DNA from: Rugamonas sp.
GTDB lineage: Bacteria > Pseudomonadota > Gammaproteobacteria > Burkholderiales > Burkholderiaceae_D
Assembly: GCF_025354735.1 (NCBI RefSeq)
Contig: NZ_JANXMI010000225.1
Location: 1 to 64,000, forward strand
Length of the DNA: 64,000 bases
Reading direction: 5' to 3'
Part shown: positions 7,881 through 14,505 of the stretch, piece by piece
Numbering within the stretch: position 1 is the first letter of the stretch
How the letters are laid out: each line of letters opens with the position of its first letter
Translations under genes and position numbers: made by a program
The notes under the pieces: generated by a model
Told to the model about the DNA's origin: nothing
The model's database searches: none
The model's input: only the letters and a program-made list of their open reading frames with translations

Positions 7881-8141
7881 TTAGTTATCCCGCCGCTTCC
7901 AGATCATCCCCAATCCCGCGAAATCGCAGAGCAACGCCCATGCCGCATAGGGGATCGAGGAATCCCCGCCGACCCAGCGCCGCACAGTCCGATCCCCCTT
8001 GGCGCCGAGGCCCAGCGCCCTTGCTGCCTGGCCGCCCGTGAAGTTCGCCAGGCGTAGCACTTCGCGTACTTCTTCGCCCGTCGCTTGTTCCCACGACGCG
8101 GCCGGCTGCAAACAGTCGTTCCTAATCAATGCCTCAGTCAT
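7881..8141 (-). CDS. korC: KorC-like transcriptional repressor
   Basis: An 86-aa DNA-binding protein (RK2 KorC is 85 aa) with a helix-turn-helix core, LANFTGGQAARALGLGAKGD, followed by TVRRWVGGDSSIPYAAWALL. The position upstream of the kle operon and the presence of two KorC-type palindromes at the kleA and klcA promoters support the call. It overlaps no other gene; GGATAGGGA lies just before the ATG. Confidence 0.72.
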   Translation of the reverse strand: MTEALIRNDCLQPAASWEQATGEEVREVLRLANFTGGQAARALGLGAKGDRTVRRWVGGDSSIPYAAWALLCDFAGLGMIWKRRDN

Positions 8142-8174
8142 TCCCTATCCTTTTCGGTATTTTGTGATGGTTAT

Positions 8175-8464
8175 TCAAAGCGCCAGGTCGGCCGGTTTGG
8201 CGGCCCAGCGCAGGCGGTCGTTCTCGCGCCAGTCGGGATCAATGATAGCTGTTTCCTCATCAATAACTCTACAAATGGGGTCGGCCACCCTGGACGAGTC
8301 GTAGAGCAGGGCGACGGCATCCACGATCCCTCGCCCGTACTTCTGCACAAGCAAAGCGGCGAGGCGGGGCCTCTCGCCCCCCCCCTCGCCACGTCCTGCT
8401 GCCTTGCCTGCGCATACTCGCGCACTTTCTCGGTCAACAACGCAACCGCTGTTTGTTCATCCAT
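8175..8464 (-). pseudogene. Frameshifted small gene between klcB and korC
   Basis: The first 29 codons read MDEQTAVALLTEKVREYAQA... and reach a run of nine G (C9 at 8377-8385). After it the frame becomes unnatural. A shift of one base restores a coherent 97-residue protein continuing ERPRLAALLVQKYGRGIVDA and ending RWAAKPADLAL, stop at 8175. Ten G would give one open frame. Either a deletion, a phase-variable tract or a sequence error explains this. I do not recognise the product. It lies in the klcA-klcB-korC transcription unit. Confidence 0.6.
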
Positions 8465-8482
8465 TCTTTTCTCCGATCATAA

Positions 8483-9667
8483 TCAAATGGGCTCCAGGGA
8501 ATCCATGCCGTACACGGTCTGGACGCACCTGGGATCATAGTCAACGACCATACGCCCGTTTCGATTCCGCCGATAGGTAACCGGCCTATCGTCATGCGCA
8601 AAAACACTGCGCCCGCCTGGAATAACTTTCGCTATAACGACAATCTTCCCAATCGACTTCTCAAAACAGGCATGGTGAACCTTGACGATTCTGTAGCGCT
8701 GGCCCAACTCGGGGCCATCGTCGTTGCCGTCCTGGTCGCCATCCTCGTCAGCCGCTGCAGGGGCCGGCGCGGCCGGCGCCGCTGCCGGCGACTTCTTCGC
8801 CTCGCGCATGGCCGCCGCAATCCTGGGACGGGCCGCCTCGGCCCACTTACGGACAATGAAGGCTTGACGAGCCGTCAGCACCACGTCCACCACGACGAAG
8901 CCGTCCGGCACCACCTGAACCGCGTCACCTGGCTCCCTGATGGCCGGCTGCCGCCGGGCTGGGGAAACCAGCGCCAATATCCAGTCCGGTAACTGGTCCT
9001 CGGCCCGCCGATCCTGATACTCGGCCTCCAGGTAGCGCCGATGCTTGCTAAGGAAGTCGGCGAAGATCAAGGCGGCCGCCGCGTCCACCGCCTGCCCGCG
9101 CACCACGCCGCAGGAATGGGATCGATAGCCCGTTTCGGAGATAAACGGGGCGTCCAAGTCCACGGCGTTGAACTCGAAATGCGAATTCAGGACAGACCCG
9201 AGGCCGCCGCCGTACTTCACCCAACAGCGGATATCCTTTACGTTGATAAGAAATTCGCCCTGCTGGCCCCACAGCGGCACCACGCCAGGGACGGCGGCGC
9301 AGTATCGTTTAACGATCATTCCGGCCGAGTCGTCGCCGGCACAGGAGCCGAAAAACGTCCCGCCGTTCAACTTCCAGATCGCGGCCTCATAGCGCTCACT
9401 GATGACCAGGGCCGCGAAGTCAGCGCGGTCAAGCACCGCGTTGTTGTACAGTTCCACGCACTCCCTGGCTACAGCCAGCAAGCCGTCGCGGTCGGCGGGC
9501 ATCGAGGCAGCGACGGCCGCCGCTGCAGCGTCACGCTCAGCGCCTCGCTCCGCCACACGGTCTGCGTCGGTCTTCGTCTTGCTAGCCGGCTTCCTCGACG
9601 TTTTTGGCTTAGCGCCGGCATCGGTCGGCTTCTGATTGTCCAACTTGATTTTCTCGTTGTGTGTCAT
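8483..9667 (-). CDS. klcB: KlcB-like protein with KorA-type C-terminal motif
   Basis: A 394-aa protein from the ATG at 9667. The N terminus is Lys/Thr/Ala-rich and probably disordered. The middle (about 95-235) is a folded domain with AAIWKLNGGTFFGSC and a cysteine pair near RSHSCG. At about 280-310 it carries VVLTARQAFIVRKWAEAA, which closely resembles the dimerisation segments of KorA (ILPEHQAYTVKKW) and TrbA (ILTEFQAFSVKQW) encoded nearby. Order klcA-klcB-korC is that of IncP-1 plasmids. Function is unknown. The shared motif suggests a link to KorA-type regulation. Confidence 0.75.
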   Translation of the reverse strand: MTHNEKIKLDNQKPTDAGAKPKTSRKPASKTKTDADRVAERGAERDAAAAAVAASMPADRDGLLAVARECVELYNNAVLDRADFAALVISERYEAAIWKLNGGTFFGSCAGDDSAGMIVKRYCAAVPGVVPLWGQQGEFLINVKDIRCWVKYGGGLGSVLNSHFEFNAVDLDAPFISETGYRSHSCGVVRGQAVDAAAALIFADFLSKHRRYLEAEYQDRRAEDQLPDWILALVSPARRQPAIREPGDAVQVVPDGFVVVDVVLTARQAFIVRKWAEAARPRIAAAMREAKKSPAAAPAAPAPAAADEDGDQDGNDDGPELGQRYRIVKVHHACFEKSIGKIVVIAKVIPGGRSVFAHDDRPVTYRRNRNGRMVVDYDPRCVQTVYGMDSLEPI

Positions 9668-9708
9668 CGTCGTAATTGGCCCCGGCCTCCCGGCCAGGGC
9701 CAACCTCA

Positions 9709-10143
9709 TCAGTCGATGGCCTGGAAGATGGCGCCGCCCTCAGCGTGCGAATCGGCAAACTCAAGCAATTGGTGGTAGTGGTCGATCAAGGGGCCACACT
9801 CGTCAGCGTCAGTGACTTCGGCGGCGATCTGGCCCAACGCGAACAGTGTAGCGATGACGCCAGCCGCGTCGGCCGACACCGTGCCACTGTAGTGGTTGCC
9901 GTGAACCTCGATGCGCAGCGGTCCAGGCATGACCGGGGCCATGTAGAAGCCGCCATTGCTTAATTCAAAGAAATCCCACTGCCCGCCGTTGTAGTCGGCC
10001 GACAGGCGGTCGAGCCACGCATACACCAGTGGTTCGCCGAGCATGAACAACCTCCCGCCGAAGTAGGTTGGTAGGAAATTTACACGCTGATTGTCCAGCA
10101 CGCGGGACGCGGTTACGGGAAGGTTTTGTTGCGAGTTGACCAT
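9709..10143 (-). CDS. klcA: KlcA/ArdB-family antirestriction protein
   Basis: A 144-aa protein from the ATG at 10143 (preceded by GGAGAA). It has the full ArdB/KlcA pattern: RVNFLPTYFGG, VYAWLDRLSADYNGGQWDF, the FYELSN-like FFELSNGGFYMAP, SADAAGVIATLFALGQ and YHQLLEFADSHAEGGAIFQAID at the C terminus. The family blocks type I restriction enzymes in vivo and helps an incoming plasmid establish. It is the first gene of the KorC-controlled klc unit. Confidence 0.92.
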   Translation of the reverse strand: MVNSQQNLPVTASRVLDNQRVNFLPTYFGGRLFMLGEPLVYAWLDRLSADYNGGQWDFFELSNGGFYMAPVMPGPLRIEVHGNHYSGTVSADAAGVIATLFALGQIAAEVTDADECGPLIDHYHQLLEFADSHAEGGAIFQAID

Positions 10144-10191
10144 CGGAGTTCTCCGGTTATTGACCTGGGCGATTGCCCGGCCTTCAACAAC

Positions 10192-10220
10192 AGTATAGGG
10201 CAAATTGCCCTAATTGACAA
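10192..10220 (-). promoter_or_regulatory. klcA promoter with KorC operator in the spacer
   Basis: On the minus strand, -35 TTGTCA (10215-10220), a 17-bp spacer and -10 TATACT (10192-10197). The 17-bp palindrome TAGGGCAAATTGCCCTA (10196-10212) occupies the spacer. The leader that follows is nearly the same as that of kleA, including the hairpin GGGC-GATT-GCCC region. Confidence 0.82.
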
Positions 10221-10234
10221 GAGAAATCATTAAT

Positions 10235-10246
10235 GTTTAGCTAAAT
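10235..10246. promoter_or_regulatory. KorA-type operator upstream of klcA
   Basis: GTTTAGCTAAAT, one mismatch from the KorA site, 15 bp upstream of the klcA -35 box. The layout copies that of kleA. Confidence 0.7.
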
Positions 10247-10249
10247 TCT

Positions 10250-11125
10250 CAACTTGGCCGGTATCCTCGACAGAGCCAACTAGATGCCTTGACAGCGCGG
10301 GCGTCCCCGCTTGTCTCCGGTCGAATTTTGCTTCGCAAAATCAAGCCCCTGCTTGCGCAGGGGTCGATCCGGCTGCGTTAAGGTTGGTGCCGGATAAATC
10401 CGACCCCTGAACCCCTCCCGAGGCCGCCAGCCCCTCCTACAATGCCTTGAACGCGATATTCACGGGCCGCCGACCAAACACTGGCCCTTCCTTGGCGTTC
10501 AACCAACTGGCTTTTACATACCAATGGCTTTCGTTCAGGCTTTGCCTGCCCGCGACGGTTATATTGAAAATGTATAATGCCTAATATTGTATTTTTTGAG
10601 CAGACTTACGCAAGGGCATAGCGGGCCGCTCCAGGCCCGCACTTTTACCGAGGGGTTTCCCTGAGCGCGTAGCGCGATCTGTTGTTAATGGGTTTCATGG
10701 GGTTTCCTTAGACTGCCCGTAAGGGCAGGCTTGCGAGTGCCTTACCCCCGCGCATTCGGACCTGCGGCGCCGGATCGGCCCACCAGGGCTGCCGAGGGCG
10801 TGAAATTGGCCATAGTTAATACTTAAGAAGCAAACAGTTGTAAGTCCTTGATTTGTAAACGACCGAACTATCACGAATGCAAGTAATTCTCTCCACTATT
10901 GATAGAATCTCTCTCAAAAATGATTGTGTAATTGATAGACTTGCGTTATAGTCTCTCAAGATGAGAGTAAAAATTGATACGATCTCTATCACTGCCTGAT
11001 AGACTCTCTCTCAGAAATGCGTGCGTATTTGAGAGTGAAAAATTATCCTCTCTCAACTTTAGTTTCAAAATTGAGGTGATTTCTATCACCGCCTGATCGA
11101 ATTACACTCAAAATTAAGTCTCATT
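10250..11125. other. Candidate vegetative origin (oriV) with hairpins and iteron-like repeats
   Basis: This 876-bp stretch has no gene. The left half holds GC-rich hairpins, for example CCCCTGC-4 nt-GCAGGGG (10346-10363) and ATTTTGC-TTC-GCAAAAT before it. The right part (about 10890-11110) is AT-rich with reiterated motifs: TGATAGA-n-TCTCTCTCA-n-AAATG at 10900 and 10998, CTATCACYGCCTGAT at 10987 and 11083, and further TCTCTCAA/TTGAGAG pairs in both orientations. Iterons just upstream of a replication initiator gene fit an origin, and the place between klc and trb matches oriV/trfA in RK2. Replication activity is inferred. Confidence 0.6.
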
Positions 11126-11767
11126 ATGATAGACAAAACTGAAGATGTTAGCAACGGCGCAGAGGTCGAAGGCGAGCCAGAGGGAAAGCCAAAGCGCGGC
11201 GGCCGTGGCGTCCGGTACGACCACAATCCGTTCATTGCGAACGCTGTCACTAACACGAAGCAGGGCTTCAAGCGCATCGCCAACAAGGACGGCAACAGGA
11301 TGATGGTCGTCAACCAAGGCACTGGCGAGATCGTGGCGCCGGCCGGGTTCTGGCAGACGCAGGAAGTCGATAAGACCCAGTTCGTCAAGTTGTATGTCAA
11401 CGGGGTGAAGGCATTCAAGGACTTGAGTGGCGGTGGCACCAAGGTCTTCGAGGTGCTGTATCTGCGCGTCCAGGAAAGCATCGGCAAAGATTCCCTGTGG
11501 TTGACGTTCCCAAGCATTGACCAGGTGGAGACGCCGATGGGCCAGGCCACGTTCTACCGTGGTATGAAGGAACTCTTGGAAAAGGGGTTCATCGCTGAAA
11601 GCTTGACGCCGGGCTTGTACTACCTCAACCCGGACTACATGTGGAACGGGGACAGGTTGGCGTTCGTGAAGGAATACCGGCTCAAGTCAACCTCGAAGTC
11701 GCCGCGCCTCAAGGACACAAACACGCCAGATATGTTTGACGACGCTCCCCCGGCACTTCCTGGGTAA
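11126..11767 (+). CDS. Putative plasmid replication initiator, RepL-like winged helix
   Basis: A 213-aa soluble protein. The centre (about 80-185) looks like a winged-helix module: a segment around LYLRVQESIGKDSLWLTFPS, then TFYRGMKELLEKGFIAES and YYLNPDYMWNGDRLAFVKEYR. The last pattern (hydrophobic strand, NP, NGDR) is typical of RepL-type initiators. The N terminus is charged and Gly/Arg-rich, the C terminus disordered. It follows the iteron region and occupies the trfA locus, yet it does not resemble TrfA. It is co-directional with trb genes. Alternative: a plasmid regulator with a winged helix. No other initiator candidate is seen in the window. Confidence 0.6.
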   Translation: MIDKTEDVSNGAEVEGEPEGKPKRGGRGVRYDHNPFIANAVTNTKQGFKRIANKDGNRMMVVNQGTGEIVAPAGFWQTQEVDKTQFVKLYVNGVKAFKDLSGGGTKVFEVLYLRVQESIGKDSLWLTFPSIDQVETPMGQATFYRGMKELLEKGFIAESLTPGLYYLNPDYMWNGDRLAFVKEYRLKSTSKSPRLKDTNTPDMFDDAPPALPG

Positions 11768-11841
11768 TACCGGGCGGCGCGGCCCGGCTCGCCGTCATTC
11801 TCAGTCTTTGACCTTCGGAAAGGCGCTGACAGCCCGAAGGG

Positions 11842-11909
11842 GCGAGCCTCCGTTGGTTGGAGGCTCGCTGCGAAGCACACCATAGCCGGTTTTCGCGCGA
11901 GCGCGAAAA
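11842..11909. other. Two strong hairpins after the initiator gene
   Basis: GCGAGCCTCC-7 nt-GGAGGCTCGC (11842-11868) and the near-perfect TTTTCGCGC-GA-GCGCGAAAA (11890-11909). The first could terminate the initiator transcript; the second has T on both sides. The remaining 250 bp up to trbA show no gene. Confidence 0.5.
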
Positions 11910-12115
11910 TTCCCCGTCGGTCGCAATCGGCTAGAAATAATCCCATTTTTAATATTTAACAATCGGCCATTTCCGATTTAGCCTACAAGCAAGGCTATCG
12001 CCAATCGCGGAATCACGGGTAATATTGTCAAGAAATTGAAAGCTCATAAAGGTTACTGCGCGGATATGTTGGCGCATTGCATGTAATCAAGCTAAACAAC
12101 TTCCTTGACCGGAAC

Positions 12116-12128
12116 TTTAGCGGCTAAA
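12116..12128. promoter_or_regulatory. KorB operator upstream of trbA
   Basis: TTTAGCGGCTAAA, perfect, 35 bp upstream of the trbA start codon. trbA is KorB-repressed in RK2. Confidence 0.92.
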
Positions 12129-12163
12129 ATTCTGGCTGCTTATAAAAACCAAAATGGCCACCC

Positions 12164-12535
12164 GTGTACAACCAAATATTTTTCACCAATGTCCTGCGCT
12201 TGCTCGATGAACGCAATATGACAAAGAGCGAGCTTGCGGAAAAAGCCGGCATATCGGTTTCGTTCCTCTCCGACCTGACCAACGGCAAAGCCAACCCCTC
12301 GCTCAAGGTCATGGAACTCATCGCCGAGGCGCTGCAGACGGCACTGCCGGAACTGCTGGAAATGACCGACCTCGACCGACAAACACTCGATGCTCTGACG
12401 GGTGGTCATGCCATCCACAGCCTGCCAGAAGGTTTTGTTCGATTCACGGCGATCCTGACGGAGTTCCAAGCATTTTCCGTTAAGCAATGGGACGATCAGA
12501 ACCGGAAGAAACTGGCGAAACGAAGAGTTCGATAG
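12164..12535 (+). CDS. trbA: TrbA transfer-gene repressor
   Basis: A 123-aa regulator (RK2 TrbA is about 120 aa). Residues 8-62 are a Cro/CI-type helix-turn-helix with MTKSELAEKAGISVSFLSDL. The C-terminal 45 residues include ILTEFQAFSVKQWDDQN, the KorA-type dimerisation segment. The start is GTG at 12164; an ATG 18 codons later would remove part of the DNA-binding fold. It represses trb and tra promoters and links vertical and horizontal spread of the plasmid. Confidence 0.9.
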   Translation: MYNQIFFTNVLRLLDERNMTKSELAEKAGISVSFLSDLTNGKANPSLKVMELIAEALQTALPELLEMTDLDRQTLDALTGGHAIHSLPEGFVRFTAILTEFQAFSVKQWDDQNRKKLAKRRVR

Positions 12536-12561
12536 GAAATTTCGAGTGACGTTCGGAAACC

Positions 12562-12574
12562 TTTAGCAGCTAAA
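12562..12574. promoter_or_regulatory. KorB operator between trbA and trbB
   Basis: TTTAGCAGCTAAA, in the 254-bp gap between trbA and trbB. In RK2 the KorB site here lets KorB repress the trbB promoter from a distance. No gene is seen in the gap. Confidence 0.88.
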
Positions 12575-12789
12575 TATTTTCATGTAGTAGCAGGCACGCA
12601 ACGTGTCTGCGCCCTCCGTCGAGGCGGGCTGTGGTATGCAAATCCCCCTATGAAGTCCATTGAAGTTATAAATTGATACATAACAACGCGCATTCGATTA
12701 ATGCGATAAATATTTAATAATATTGTTTGAATCATGCTTTCGGTATATCCTTCGTCGTGTAGAATTGTGGCATTGACGGGAGGAATACC

Positions 12790-13755
12790 ATGAACGATTC
12801 GGACGATGGTTTAGACATTTCAAGCGAGCGGGCCAAGCGCAAACTTGAACGCGACATGGGGCCGCTTCTGCTGGCGGCCCTGCACGACCCCAAAACGGTC
12901 GAAATCATGCTCAATGCCGATGGCCGGCTCTGGCAGGAACGACTTGGCGAGAAAATGAAGTGCATCGGCACCCTGCCCACGGCCAAGGGGACAGCGATCA
13001 TCAAGACCGTTGCAAGCTGCCTCAACAAGACCATCACGGCGACTGACCCCAAGGTAGAGGGGGAGCTTCCCCTCGATGGCTCGCGCTTCGCCGGGCAGCT
13101 TCCCCCGATTGTCACGGCACCGACCTTCGCGATTCGTAAGAAGGCTATTGCCATCTATACCCTGGAGCAGTACGTCGAGGCGGGCATCATGTCGCAGCGC
13201 CACTACGAGGCGGTCAAGGCGGCCGTCAAGAACCATCGCAATATCCTGGTCATCGGCGGCACCGGCTCGGGCAAGACCACGCTGGTCAACGCAATCATCA
13301 ACGAGATGGTGCTGTGCGATCCACTGGAACGTATCTGCATCATCGAGGATACGGGCGAAATCCAGTGCGCCGCCGAGAACTTCGTGCAGTATCACACCAC
13401 CATTGACGTGCCGATGACGGCACTGCTCAAACTAATACTGCGCATGCGTCCTGACCGCATCCTGGTCGGCGAAGTGCGCGGCGCCGAAGCTTTGGACCTG
13501 CTCGATGCCTGGAACACCGGGCATGAGGGAGGCGCGGCAACGCTGCACTCCAACACGGCCAGCTCGGGCCTTGATCGCCTGGCATCGCTTATCAGTCGTA
13601 ACGAAGCGGCGCCGACGAAGATTGAACCGCTCATAGGCGATGCGGTTCATGTTGTTGTTCATATCGCCCGCACCCCTGACGGCCGTCGCGTGGTCCAGGA
13701 AGTCCTTGAGATTTCCGGCTACGTGGACGGCAAATACCTCACCAAAACCATTTAG
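12790..13755 (+). CDS. trbB: TrbB secretion ATPase (VirB11 family)
   Basis: A 321-aa hexameric traffic ATPase at the cytoplasmic face of the mating channel. Walker A GGTGSGKT is at about 156-163, the Asp box IIEDTGE at 184-190, Walker [12 protein letters not shown] at 223-233 and the His box [13 protein letters not shown] at 243-255. Length equals RK2 TrbB (about 320). GGGAGG lies 8-13 bp before the ATG. It is the first structural gene of an unbroken trb operon. Confidence 0.96.
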   Translation: MNDSDDGLDISSERAKRKLERDMGPLLLAALHDPKTVEIMLNADGRLWQERLGEKMKCIGTLPTAKGTAIIKTVASCLNKTITATDPKVEGELPLDGSRFAGQLPPIVTAPTFAIRKKAIAIYTLEQYVEAGIMSQRHYEAVKAAVKNHRNILVIGGTGSGKTTLVNAIINEMVLCDPLERICIIEDTGEIQCAAENFVQYHTTIDVPMTALLKLILRMRPDRILVGEVRGAEALDLLDAWNTGHEGGAATLHSNTASSGLDRLASLISRNEAAPTKIEPLIGDAVHVVVHIARTPDGRRVVQEVLEISGYVDGKYLTKTI

Positions 13756-13765
13756 GAGCTTTCAC

Positions 13766-14191
13766 ATGCACGCTACTCTGTACCCACAACCAGGCCCCCT
13801 CAATCGCTCCACGATGTTCTACATCGCGTTCGCGCTTGTCATCGCCTACATTTTCCTGCTGCCGCAGGCCATGGCGTCCACCGGCACGGGCGGCTCGCTG
13901 CCGTACGAGGACTGGTTGACCAGTCTGCGTAACTCGGTGACGGGACCGGTGGCGTTCACGCTGTCGATCATCGGCATCGTGATCGCGGGCGGCGTCCTGA
14001 TCTTCGGCGGCGACCTGAACGGCTTCTTCCGCACCCTGATGTTCCTGGTCCTGGTCATGGCCTTCCTGGTCGGCGCGCAGAACATGATGAGCACCTTCTT
14101 TGGTCGCGGCGCTGAAATCGCAGCCTTGGGCGATGCGGCGGCCACCCAAGTGCAGTTCATCGCAATGGCTGCAACGGGCCGGGTTGCCTAA
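13766..14191 (+). CDS. trbC: TrbC pro-pilin (cyclic conjugative pilin)
   Basis: A 141-aa pre-pilin. The signal peptide (about 1-37) ends QAMA before STGTGGS. The core has two membrane helices (about 58-83 and 88-107). By RK2 precedent LepB cuts after the signal peptide, the C terminus is trimmed and TraF joins the first and last residues into a ring. Here Ser38 to Gly115 (FFGRG, followed by AEIAAL) gives 78 residues, the RK2 mature pilin size. The start at 13766 has AGGAG upstream. traF is present at 50476-51018. Confidence 0.94.
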   Translation: MHATLYPQPGPLNRSTMFYIAFALVIAYIFLLPQAMASTGTGGSLPYEDWLTSLRNSVTGPVAFTLSIIGIVIAGGVLIFGGDLNGFFRTLMFLVLVMAFLVGAQNMMSTFFGRGAEIAALGDAAATQVQFIAMAATGRVA

Positions 14192-14193
14192 TC

Positions 14194-14505
14194 ATGGCTC
14201 TCCGCGCGATCCCCATTCGTCGGGCCGGCAATCGACACAACCTGTTCATGGGAGGGGATCGTGAACTGGTGATGTTTACCGGGCTGATGGCATTCGCGCT
14301 GATATTCAGCGCACAAGAGCTGAGGGCGACGGTGGTGGGGCTTCTCCTGTGGTTCGGAGCATTGTATGTGTTCCGAAAAATGGCGAAGTCCGACCCGCGC
14401 ATGCGCCACGTCTACATACGGCATCGCAAGTACAAGCCGTATTACCCGGCGCGCAGCACACCCTTCCGCATCAATCCCACCAGTCAAGGGAAGCAATACA
14501 AATGA
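14194..14505 (+). CDS. trbD: TrbD inner-membrane mating protein (VirB3 family)
   Basis: A 103-aa protein with the RAIPIRRAGNRHNLFMGGDRE start typical of VirB3/TrbD and two close membrane helices (about 28-65). It partners the TrbE ATPase. The RK2 length is 103. It starts 3 nt after trbC, and its stop overlaps the trbE start (ATGA). Confidence 0.93.
   Translation: MALRAIPIRRAGNRHNLFMGGDRELVMFTGLMAFALIFSAQELRATVVGLLLWFGALYVFRKMAKSDPRMRHVYIRHRKYKPYYPARSTPFRINPTSQGKQYK

Noticed and set aside
11635..11946. 103-codon minus-strand frame after the initiator gene
   Set aside because: It is antisense to the initiator gene end and crosses two hairpins; no family resemblance.
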